NCBI GenBank assembly: GCA_900540295.1
Contig: UQFM01000025.1
Location: 1-21,014, forward strand
Direction of reading: 5' to 3'
DNA: 21,014 bases
Source of the DNA: an uncultured Oscillospiraceae bacterium
GTDB lineage: Bacteria; Bacillota; Clostridia; Oscillospirales; Acutalibacteraceae
Made by a program: the position numbers and the translations under genes. Below the pieces are notes generated by a model, which saw only the letters and a list, made by a program, of their open reading frames with translations, ran no database searches and was not told where the DNA came from. Position 1 is the first letter of the stretch. Every line of letters begins with the position of its first letter. Positions 6,930 through 12,218 of this stretch are shown here, one piece after another.

Positions 6930-7343
6930 ATGTTTGAAATTTTGGCTTTGGAAGCGGCTACTGAGGGCGCTGCAGGGAAAGGCAGCATGCTCACAATGCT
7001 TTTACCCATGTTATTGTTGTTTGTGGGTATGTACTTTTTAATGATTCGTCCGCAGAAAAAGCAACAGAAGAAAGACCAGGAAATGCGCGACAGCACGCAG
7101 GTTGGCGATGAAGTTACCACAATCGGCGGTATCATGGGGCGTGTCGTTACCGTGAAAGAAGACGCTTTGATTATTGAAACAGGTGCTGACCGCAACAAAA
7201 TGAAAATTGCACGTTGGGCAATCCAGGTTAACAACACAGCAACCGAAAAATTGCAGGCAGAGCGTGAAGCAATGAAGGCGGCGCAGGCAAAAGCTAAGGA
7301 AGAAAAAGCGCAGTCAAAGAAAAAGAGCAAAAAAGAAGACTGA
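6930..7343 (+). CDS. yajC: Preprotein translocase accessory subunit YajC
   Basis: YajC is a small single-span membrane protein that associates with SecDF/SecYEG. From ATG 6930 (GGAGG 8 nt upstream) the product has 137 residues. There is a short N-terminal tail, one strongly hydrophobic segment at about residues 23-42 (MLLPMLLLFVGMYFLMI), the signature IRPQKKQQKK, and the core GDEVTTIGGIMGRVVTVKED with a later lysine/alanine-rich, probably coiled C-terminus. The C-terminal extension (about residues 100-137) is longer than in the smallest homologues. The frame is open further upstream but lacks a ribosome site there. yajC next to tgt is a common arrangement in bacteria. Confidence 0.93.
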   Translation: MFEILALEAATEGAAGKGSMLTMLLPMLLLFVGMYFLMIRPQKKQQKKDQEMRDSTQVGDEVTTIGGIMGRVVTVKEDALIIETGADRNKMKIARWAIQVNNTATEKLQAEREAMKAAQAKAKEEKAQSKKKSKKED

Positions 7344-7362
7344 TTTTGCATAACAAAAAAAT

Positions 7363-7396
7363 CCCCCGCATACTTTTTTAGTAAAGTGTGAGGGGG
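7363..7396 (+). terminator. Hairpin after yajC whose 3' arm holds the next gene's ribosome binding site
   Basis: CCCCC-G-CATACTT (7363-7375) pairs with AAGTGTG-A-GGGGG (7384-7396): 5 bp, one G/A mismatch, then 7 bp with one G-T pair, and an 8-nt loop. It is followed by TATTTTT and preceded by a run of A, so it looks like a terminator for yajC. The purine-rich right arm AGGGGG is also the Shine-Dalgarno sequence of the gene starting at 7404. Confidence 0.65.
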
Positions 7397-7403
7397 TATT
7401 TTT

Positions 7404-7826
7404 ATGCCGAAAAATAAAGAGCGAAAGAAAAACAGCACTGCCGCTGCGCCGCAAAAAGGTATACGTTCTATGGTGCCGATTTGTGTACGGGCGGTGCTGA
7501 TTTCCTATCTTGTTTTTATGGTTTGTGCCGCATTGCTGGCATGGTTTGTGCTGCGAAAGGAAAGCGCCCCGACCAAAACCGTGCAGATGGCTTTTCTGAT
7601 GGCAATTACAGCCTTTTCCTTTCTGCTATGCGGATTTTTATCGGCAAGAAAAAATCGGTTTTCTGTTATACCGATTTGCTTTTTCTCGGGATTTGCGCTT
7701 TTAATTCTGCTCATATCAACCCTTTTACTGGCGGCAAAAGGAGAGGTCGGTGTTTTAATTTGTGCGCCGATTGGTATAGGGATACTTTGCCCGATATTGG
7801 GCGGTATTGCCGCCAAAAGAGTGTAA
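7404..7826 (+). CDS. TIGR04086/YrzE-like small integral membrane protein
   Basis: A 140-residue protein with a charged N-terminus (MPKNKERKKNST) and four predicted hydrophobic segments at about residues 27-49, 61-79, 86-108 and 117-136. The pattern of small residues, a conserved GFLSARK after the second helix and a glycine-rich last helix (ICAPIGIGILCPILGG) fit the TIGR04086 membrane family, often found just after yajC in Bacillota. The function is unknown. Its ribosome binding site (AGGGGG, 7 nt before ATG) lies in the 3' arm of the hairpin at 7363-7396, so translation may be limited unless the hairpin is opened. The family call is from pattern recognition and context, not a search. Confidence 0.72.
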   Translation: MPKNKERKKNSTAAAPQKGIRSMVPICVRAVLISYLVFMVCAALLAWFVLRKESAPTKTVQMAFLMAITAFSFLLCGFLSARKNRFSVIPICFFSGFALLILLISTLLLAAKGEVGVLICAPIGIGILCPILGGIAAKRV

Positions 7827-7878
7827 AAGCTGTCATGTTCTGAAAAGTGTATGCATAAAGATGAAATATACAAGGACA

Positions 7879-7907
7879 AAACCCTGTAAATATTTTTTAC
7901 AGGGTTT
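7879..7907 (+). terminator. Perfect stem-loop between the TIGR04086 gene and spoIIM
   Basis: AAACCCTGTAAA (7879-7890) and TTTACAGGGTTT (7896-7907) form a perfect 12-bp stem with loop TATTT. It is followed by CGG, not a long T run, so it is a weak or partial terminator or an mRNA-protecting hairpin. It lies 22 nt before the next start codon. Confidence 0.55.
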
Positions 7908-7928
7908 CGGATAAATGAGGAGAGAAAA

Positions 7929-8588
7929 ATGAAAAGAACAAAAAAACGTGCAACAATTATTTCCACCGGTATCCGCTTTCCGAGAACACCCTCAAAATCT
8001 GCCGTTCTGCGCAACAATCAAAAGCTGATTATGCTAACACTCATCTTCATTTGCGGGCTGTTTGTGGGTGCCTTGACTGTGAAAAATACAAACGCTGTTT
8101 TGGGCGCTTCTTTAAAATCATTGTTAGAAAATTATTATACTGCCCGCAGCGGACAATCGGTTCTGCATAGTTTTTTATCCGTTTTCGGTTCTGAATGTAT
8201 ATTTTTACTGATTGCAATGCTTTTCGGTGTATGCATTATCGGTGAGCCGATTTTATGGCTATTGCCGTTTGTTAAAGGACTTGGTATCGGTATAATCTCC
8301 GGCTATTTATATCAGACATATACCTTGCAGGGGATGACCTATTTTTCTGTCTATGTGCTTCCGTCGGCTGTTTTAGCCTCTGCCGCCCTTCTTCTCGGCT
8401 GTAAAGAAAGTATTCTGATGACACGGGATATCACAAGAATTTTACTGAAAGGGGAGTCGAACAGCGGTATAGATATGTTTAAGCTTTATATACTGCGATA
8501 TGCCGTATTGTTGGGCAGTTTAGTGTTTTGTGCCGCGTTAAGTACAGCCGCAACTGTTCTTTTTGCCGATAAAATCAATCTTTTTTAA
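7929..8588 (+). CDS. spoIIM: SpoIIM-like stage II sporulation membrane protein
   Basis: A 219-residue polytopic membrane protein with a basic N-terminus (about 30 residues) and hydrophobic segments near residues 33-52, 88-110, 112-130, 136-158 and 190-212. The core GVCIIGEPILWLLPFVKGLGIGIISG matches the SpoIIM family motif (Gly-x-Pro followed by KG and a glycine-rich helix). In Bacillus, SpoIIM joins SpoIID and SpoIIP in the peptidoglycan-remodelling complex that drives engulfment of the forespore. The presence of this gene hints at a spore-forming ancestry but does not prove that the organism sporulates, because related proteins occur in non-sporulating bacteria. A GAGGAG site lies 7 nt before ATG. 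Its last 14 nt overlap the convergent Xer gene; Bacillus also keeps spoIIM and xerD near each other. Confidence 0.83.
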   Translation: MKRTKKRATIISTGIRFPRTPSKSAVLRNNQKLIMLTLIFICGLFVGALTVKNTNAVLGASLKSLLENYYTARSGQSVLHSFLSVFGSECIFLLIAMLFGVCIIGEPILWLLPFVKGLGIGIISGYLYQTYTLQGMTYFSVYVLPSAVLASAALLLGCKESILMTRDITRILLKGESNSGIDMFKLYILRYAVLLGSLVFCAALSTAATVLFADKINLF

Positions 8589-9567
8589 CAGGCATAACAT
8601 TGGAGAGCGGATTTGCATCGGATGCTTTTTTCAGCTGTTCGTCTACAAGATGTGTATAAATTTCAGTAGTGCCGAGATTTTCATGTCCCAATATTTCCTT
8701 TAGTACCAATACATCTACTTTTCCGTGCTGATACATCAGTGTTGCGGCTGTATGCCGTAATTTATGCACGGACAAGCCTCTGTCTCCGAGTCCGCACTTT
8801 TCCAAATAATCATAAACCATATGCTGGACGGTTTTCGGACTGATTCGCTGAAATCGGCTGCTCAAAAAGAGAGCGGGTTTGTCCTTTTGACGTACCTTAT
8901 CCACAGGACGTACTGCCATGTAATTTTGAATTGCCGCAACACACGCGTCGTTTAAATACACTGTACGTTCCTTATTGCCTTTGCCTTTCACAACTAAGGT
9001 GTTATTGTCTTTTATATCCGTATAATTGATAGAAACCAGTTCGGAAAGGCGCAGACCGCAATTTAGAAATAATGTCAAAATACAAAAATCACGTTCTTTA
9101 TATTTCCCGTCTACCGATTCCAGCAAACGCAAGCTTTCTTCCAGGGTTAAGTATTTCGGTTGTGCGCGCTTTTGCTTCGGCGTCTCCAATTCCTGCATCG
9201 GATTTTCGTCCAACAGTTTTCTTTGTACACAAAGATATTTGAAAAAGGCTCGTATACTGCTGACCTTACGTGCCCGCGCAGCGGCATCGTTGTCCCGTTC
9301 CGCTTTACAGTAAGACAGAAATGCATATGCGTCTGCCAATGTAATTTTTCCTAAAAAATCAATGTCTATATCCGATATGTCTGTATCAGAAAAAGAAGGG
9401 GAGAGCGCAGTGCCTTGATTCTGAGCTTTTAAATATCGGAAGAACAAAATTAAGTCCAACACATATTCGTCCACCGTTAATTCGGATTTATTTTTGATTG
9501 CAAGCTCGTGATTTGCAAAATCATATAATAACGGCGGTAAGTTTGGCAATTTAGCATATTTTAACAT
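8575..9567 (-). CDS. XerC/XerD-type tyrosine recombinase
   Basis: A 330-residue tyrosine recombinase with all catalytic residues in place: Arg173 (NCGLRLSEL), Lys196 (VKGKGNKER), His268 and Arg271 (HKLRHTAATLMYQ), His295 (LGHENLGTT) and the nucleophile Tyr304 (EIYTHL). The N-terminal SAM-like DNA-binding domain covers about residues 15-120 and holds an unusual acidic insert (about 50-72, SFSDTDISDIDIDF), so the protein is somewhat longer than the usual 295-300 residues. Such proteins resolve chromosome dimers at dif, or act as integrases of mobile elements. No phage or ICE genes are nearby, which favours the housekeeping role. Start ATG 9567 has AGAAAGG 11 nt upstream. A candidate core site lies about 600 bp upstream. 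I cannot decide between XerC and XerD. Confidence 0.9.
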   Translation of the reverse strand: MLKYAKLPNLPPLLYDFANHELAIKNKSELTVDEYVLDLILFFRYLKAQNQGTALSPSFSDTDISDIDIDFLGKITLADAYAFLSYCKAERDNDAAARARKVSSIRAFFKYLCVQRKLLDENPMQELETPKQKRAQPKYLTLEESLRLLESVDGKYKERDFCILTLFLNCGLRLSELVSINYTDIKDNNTLVVKGKGNKERTVYLNDACVAAIQNYMAVRPVDKVRQKDKPALFLSSRFQRISPKTVQHMVYDYLEKCGLGDRGLSVHKLRHTAATLMYQHGKVDVLVLKEILGHENLGTTEIYTHLVDEQLKKASDANPLSNVMPVKKD

Positions 9568-9587
9568 AGAAATATAATCCTTTCTGC

Positions 9588-9616
9588 ATTATCACTTAAA
9601 AATTAAGTTATAACAG
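9588..9616 (-). promoter_or_regulatory. Possible promoter of the Xer gene
   Basis: On the minus strand CTGTTA (9616-9611), 17 nt, then GATAAT (9593-9588), about 20 nt before the Xer ATG. The -10 is good and the -35 weak, so an activator could be needed. A palindrome lies just upstream at 9633-9647. Confidence 0.4.
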
Positions 9617-9632
9617 TTTAACTCCCTCTTGC

Positions 9633-9647
9633 GTGAAACAGTTTCAC
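9633..9647. promoter_or_regulatory. 15-bp perfect palindrome upstream of the Xer gene
   Basis: GTGAAAC-A-GTTTCAC, two perfect 7-bp half-sites around a single base, is centred 24 nt upstream of the weak Xer -35 box. This form and position suit an operator for a dimeric regulator. No regulator is identified. Confidence 0.4.
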
Positions 9648-9946
9648 AAAAAACAATAACTTAAATTGAATAAACGTGAAGAATATATACATGAGAAAGA
9701 TTGTTGTAAGTGTAGCGGGCATATGCGCAGAGGAAAAGTATTCTGAGACCTTTTCAAACCTAAAACTTTTAACAGTACATAAAATCACACTGCATTTTGA
9801 TTCAACTTATTTTAACATATTTTTATAGAAGTTTTAAGCATTATTTTATAATATAATCTGCACAGGAATTTATATAATTGATTTTCTATTCATTAAAAAG
9901 CTTTGTATAGAAACAATGGTATGTAAAAAGAAAAATTATTCTGATA

Positions 9947-10135
9947 ATGAAATATCTGATGTTTGCAGAATCGAAATTTCATAATGTAGTAATTGAAAAA
10001 CGGAATTTCATACACCGGTACAAGAAAACATACGCCATAGACGCATTGGAACTGTATGCCGTAACAGCATAGTATGACGAATTTAACGAGATAAGCGGAA
10101 ATATTGAGCGGATTCTGTTTGACCGACTGTATTAA
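9947..10135 (+). pseudogene. Small protein remnant interrupted by an amber stop
   Basis: From ATG 9947 the frame encodes 41 residues ending DALELYAVTA, meets TAG at 10070-10072, then continues for 20 residues (YDEFNEISGNIERILFDRLY) to TAA at 10133-10135. Both halves look protein-like (mixed charge, helix-forming, few runs) and stay in one frame, suggesting a roughly 62-residue gene broken by one nonsense change. No ribosome binding site is clear (only A-rich sequence upstream), consistent with decay. I do not recognise the family. It shows weak resemblance to the 73-residue gene on the other strand (MKYL/MRYL start, shared TYAI, shared ending I-L near the C-terminus). A sequencing or assembly error at the TAG is also possible. 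Confidence 0.4.
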
Positions 10136-10160
10136 AATTTTTGTGCAAAATGTCCCCTGA

Positions 10161-10188
10161 ATTATACAAAATATATCTTATGTATAAT
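10161..10188. other. Candidate Xer/dif-like core site or operator palindrome
   Basis: Two 11-bp arms, ATTATACAAAA (10161-10171) and TTATGTATAAT (10178-10188), flank a 6-bp centre TATATC. The arms are inverted repeats with one mismatch. The 11-6-11 layout is that of dif sites, and the right arm matches 9 of 11 positions of the XerD arm of Bacillus dif (TTATGTAAACT). The left arm matches less well. A Xer recombinase gene lies about 600 bp away. Because the site also overlaps the -10 region of a leftward promoter, a simple operator, or chance in AT-rich DNA, remains possible. Confidence 0.3.
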
Positions 10189-10215
10189 TGTAAATCTTTC
10201 TCGCCGAACTGTCAA
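10187..10215 (-). promoter_or_regulatory. Near-consensus leftward promoter with no evident gene
   Basis: On the minus strand TTGACA (10215-10210), 17 nt, then TACAAT (10192-10187). Transcription would start near 10180, inside the palindrome at 10161-10188, and run antisense through the interrupted small frame towards the Xer gene 600 nt on. No minus-strand frame longer than about 30 codons follows before the Xer gene. It may drive a non-coding RNA or a long Xer leader, or be a relic. Confidence 0.55.
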
Positions 10216-10217
10216 CC

Positions 10218-10439
10218 CTAACAATTGTACAGAATCTTTGACAAATCCGCGAATATACGGTCGTACATTTCCTTTTGCGACTTAATTCGAAAATACTCCA
10301 AAATAGCGTATGTATCATGGCGCGGACGTTTCAGCAGATTATTTTCAGCTTGTCGCAATTCATTTTCCCAATGATAACAGCTGTAATATAAATACCGCAT
10401 TATAGATTCAACTTTTTCAAAATCCTGCATGTCATTCAT
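10218..10439 (-). CDS. Hypothetical 73-residue small protein
   Basis: A short soluble protein with no signal peptide or membrane segment and a high content of Tyr, Glu, Arg and Lys. It is probably two or three helices: residues 6-33 (FEKVESIMRYLYYSCYHW), then RQAENNLLKRP and a C-terminal helix EMYDRIFADLSKILYN. I do not recognise a family. I place the start at ATG 10439, since GAGGTG lies 6-8 nt upstream; the in-frame GTG at 10448 is part of that site. The clear ribosome site argues for a real gene. It follows the tyrS terminator by about 120 nt and has a hairpin-rich leader. Its size and isolated setting in an AT-rich gap suggest an accessory or mobile-element remnant gene. No partner gene is adjacent except the interrupted frame on the opposite strand. 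Confidence 0.6.
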   Translation of the reverse strand: MNDMQDFEKVESIMRYLYYSCYHWENELRQAENNLLKRPRHDTYAILEYFRIKSQKEMYDRIFADLSKILYNC

Positions 10440-10486
10440 AGATTTCACCTCAAATTTATTTTTGTTTTCTTGGTTAATAGGAAGAA

Positions 10487-10548
10487 TGCGGCTCGCACAC
10501 CCTTAGAAGAATTCTCCGATTTTTCAGAGGATTTTTTCTTCGCCTAAG
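10487..10548 (-). promoter_or_regulatory. Structured leader upstream of the 73-residue gene
   Basis: On the minus strand CTTAG (10548-10544) pairs with CTAAG (10506-10502), AAGAA (10540-10536) with TTCTT (10511-10507), and an inner CTCTGA (10529-10524) with TCGGAG (10519-10514) around an AAAA loop. A second small hairpin, TGCG-AGC-CGCA, follows at 10497-10487. The inner stem needs a G-U pair in the minus transcript but would be a C/A mismatch in the plus transcript, which favours the minus strand. No long U run follows, so it is not a plain terminator. No known riboswitch class is recognised. Confidence 0.4.
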
Positions 10549-10561
10549 ACACCATATAAAA

Positions 10562-10596
10562 GAATCCCGACTGCTGTATAATTGCAGTCGGGATTC
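10562..10596 (-). terminator. Intrinsic terminator after tyrS
   Basis: A perfect 13-bp stem, GAATCCCGACTGC and GCAGTCGGGATTC with a 9-nt loop, is followed on the minus strand by TTTTATA. It lies 84 nt after the tyrS stop codon. The 84 nt in between and the loop show no gene. Confidence 0.85.
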
Positions 10597-10679
10597 AATA
10601 AATTTTAATATCGCATTAGAGATAAGATTGTCGTCGGTTTTCTGTAATTCTCTTTACTGAAAATTACCGTAAACGAACC

Positions 10680-11906
10680 TTATGATAAAGTGACCTTATA
10701 AAATACTTTTTTACCTTTTTTGAGGATTTTTGAACCGTTTCCAAGTTCTTCTAAAGAAATACCTGCTACGGGGTCAGTGACTTTTTGGTCATCTAAGGTT
10801 ACACCGCCCTGCTGAATCAAACGTCTCCCCTCGCCTTTGGATTTAATCAGACCTGCTTTAAGCATAATTTCATTGATTTGAATTTGACCGTCTGTAAAAT
10901 CCTCCGTAGTGAGTACCACGGTCGGCATATTTTCGGTATCTGCCGCGCCCGAGAACAGTGCGCGTGCCGTTTCCTGCGCTTTGGCGGCTTTTTCTTCACC
11001 GTGGACAAGCGCCGTAAGCTCATATGCCAAAATCTCTTTGGCACGGTTTAACTGACTGCCTTCCCATGCATCCATTTTTTCGATTTCCTCAAGCGGCAGG
11101 AATGTGAGCATACGAATGCACTTCAACACGTCCGCATCATCTACATTGCGCCAATACTGATAAAAATCAAACGGAGAGGTTTTATTTTCATCCAGCCATA
11201 CAGCACCTGATTGGGTTTTGCCCATCTTTTTGCCTTCGGAGTTCAGTAACAGCGTGATGGTCATGGCATAAGCATCTTTGCCAAGCTTGCGGCGAATCAA
11301 CTCCGTACCGCCAAGCATGTTGCTCCACTGGTCATCGCCGCCGAACTGCATATTACAGCCGTATTTTTGATACAGCTCGTAAAAGTCGTAGCTCTGCATA
11401 ATCATGTAGTTGAACTCTAAAAAACTCAATCCTTTTTCCATGCGCTGTTTATAGCATTCCGCTGTCAGCATACGGTTGACGCTGAAGCAAGCCCCGACTT
11501 CACGAAGCAATTCGATATAATTCAAATCCATCAGCCAGTCTGCATTGTTGACCATCAGAGCTTTGCCGTCCGAAAAATCAATAAAGCGGCTCATTTGCTT
11601 TTTAAAGCAATCGCAGTTGTGCTGAATGGTTTCAGGCGTCAGCATTTGGCGCATATCGCTTCTGCCTGACGGGTCACCAATCATCCCTGTACCGCCGCCG
11701 ATAAGTGCAATCGGCTTGTTTCCCGCCATCTGCAAACGCTTCATTAAACACAATGCCATAAAGTGACCGACATGCAGGCTGTCTGCAGTTGGGTCAAAGC
11801 CGATATAAAAAACCGCTTTACCGTTGTTGACAAGTTCACGGATTTCGGGTTCATCCGTCACCTGTGCAATTAAGCCTCTTGCCTGTAATTCTTCGTAAAC
11901 GCCCAT
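10680..11906 (-). CDS. tyrS: Tyrosyl-tRNA synthetase
   Basis: TyrS charges tRNA-Tyr with tyrosine in the cytoplasm. The 408-residue class Ic synthetase is full length. FDPTADSLHVGHFMAL holds the HIGH-type motif (HVGH, about residues 45-48), and GGDDQWSNMLGG and the tyrosine-pocket segment NYMIMQSYDFYELY follow. The second signature is KMGKTQSGAVWL in place of KMSKS. The C-terminal 60 residues form an S4 RNA-binding domain (IKSKGEGRRLIQQGGVTLDDQKV). ATG 11906 has TTGGAGG 10 nt upstream. It is transcribed from its own promoter through a T-box leader with a tyrosine specifier, and ends at a strong hairpin. Confidence 0.98.
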   Translation of the reverse strand: MGVYEELQARGLIAQVTDEPEIRELVNNGKAVFYIGFDPTADSLHVGHFMALCLMKRLQMAGNKPIALIGGGTGMIGDPSGRSDMRQMLTPETIQHNCDCFKKQMSRFIDFSDGKALMVNNADWLMDLNYIELLREVGACFSVNRMLTAECYKQRMEKGLSFLEFNYMIMQSYDFYELYQKYGCNMQFGGDDQWSNMLGGTELIRRKLGKDAYAMTITLLLNSEGKKMGKTQSGAVWLDENKTSPFDFYQYWRNVDDADVLKCIRMLTFLPLEEIEKMDAWEGSQLNRAKEILAYELTALVHGEEKAAKAQETARALFSGAADTENMPTVVLTTEDFTDGQIQINEIMLKAGLIKSKGEGRRLIQQGGVTLDDQKVTDPVAGISLEELGNGSKILKKGKKVFYKVTLS

Positions 11907-11930
11907 AAATTTCTAACCTCCAAAATAAAA

Positions 11931-11958
11931 ATAAAAGCCCTCTGTAAAAACAGAGGGC
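11931..11958 (-). terminator. T-box attenuator terminator of tyrS
   Basis: On the minus strand GCCCTCTGT and ACAGAGGGC (11958-11937) form a 9-bp stem with a TTTT loop, followed by TTTTATTTTT. It comes directly after the T-box sequence and about 25-30 nt before the tyrS start, so it is the terminator that uncharged tRNA-Tyr would prevent. Confidence 0.92.
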
Positions 11959-12183
11959 GTAAAATTACGCGGTACCAACCTCATTCACTGTCTTCTCACG
12001 AAAACAGCCTTAGGAGTGACCAGCATCACTCTGCGATTAACGCTCGCACACGGTAAGGCTTACTATAACAAAATTCTTCCTTACAGCTCCAAGATGTATT
12101 TCGGGTATATATCGCGCTTTCTCACACCGACCGAAAGCTCTCTTTGCCGCATCTATACCTTACTTTTTCTTTTCACAGCCGAT
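11937..12183 (-). promoter_or_regulatory. T-box leader (tRNA-Tyr responsive) of tyrS
   Basis: The roughly 275-nt leader has a stem I region with GGTCGGTGTGAG and the specifier loop GAA-TAC-ATC, whose UAC (12098-12096) is a tyrosine codon. Near the end it has the T-box bulge sequence GAGGTTGGTACCGCG (about 11982-11968), close to the consensus AGGGTGGNACCGCG, followed by the terminator. Established knowledge: uncharged tRNA pairs with the specifier by its anticodon and with TGG of the T-box by its CCA end, allowing read-through. The gene it precedes is tyrS, which matches the specifier. Confidence 0.95.
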
Positions 12184-12189
12184 ATTTGG

Positions 12190-12218
12190 ATTATATCCGT
12201 TCTTCGGTAGTTTGTCAA
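12190..12218 (-). promoter_or_regulatory. Consensus sigma-A promoter of tyrS
   Basis: On the minus strand a perfect TTGACA (12218-12213), 17 nt, and a perfect TATAAT (12195-12190). The recN stop codon TGA (12217-12215) lies inside the -35 box, so the recN gene ends within the tyrS promoter. Confidence 0.93.

Larger units (their letters stand above)
9568..10217. other. AT-rich 650-bp gap without an intact recognisable gene
   Basis: Between the Xer gene and the 73-residue gene I find no complete, convincing protein gene and no tRNA. The segment is visibly richer in A and T than its surroundings and full of short stops. It contains the palindrome at 9633-9647, a nonsense-interrupted small frame at 9947-10135, a Xer-site-like palindrome at 10161-10188 and a leftward promoter at 10187-10215, each listed separately. 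A 45-codon frame at 9691-9828 is open but unsupported. The rest (about 9830-9946) shows only poly-A/T runs and TATAAT-like strings. Confidence 0.7.

Noticed and set aside
9691..9828. A 45-codon plus-strand frame starting MRKIVVSVAG
   Set aside because: The first 20 residues look plausible, but there is no good ribosome binding site, the second half is low-complexity AT-rich translation, and nothing else supports it.
9805..9836. A second dif-like string, reading on the minus strand ACTTCTATAA then ATATGTTAAAA
   Set aside because: The arm looks like a Bacillus XerC arm with one base missing, but the total length is about 24 bp instead of 28 and the two arms are not inverted repeats. It is probably chance in AT-rich DNA.
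10141..10160. TTGTGCAAAATGTCCCCTGA, resembling the end of an insertion sequence
   Set aside because: GGGGACATTTT-like ends occur in some transposons, but no second inverted end, target duplication or transposase remnant is visible nearby.
9568..10680. CRISPR, toxin-antitoxin pair or retron in the gene-poor gap
   Set aside because: There are no regularly spaced repeats, no reverse transcriptase and no recognisable toxin or antitoxin domain. The only intact gene is one unrecognised 73-residue protein.
12016..12210. A 64-codon plus-strand frame between tyrS and recN
   Set aside because: It is the reverse strand of the T-box leader and tyrS promoter.
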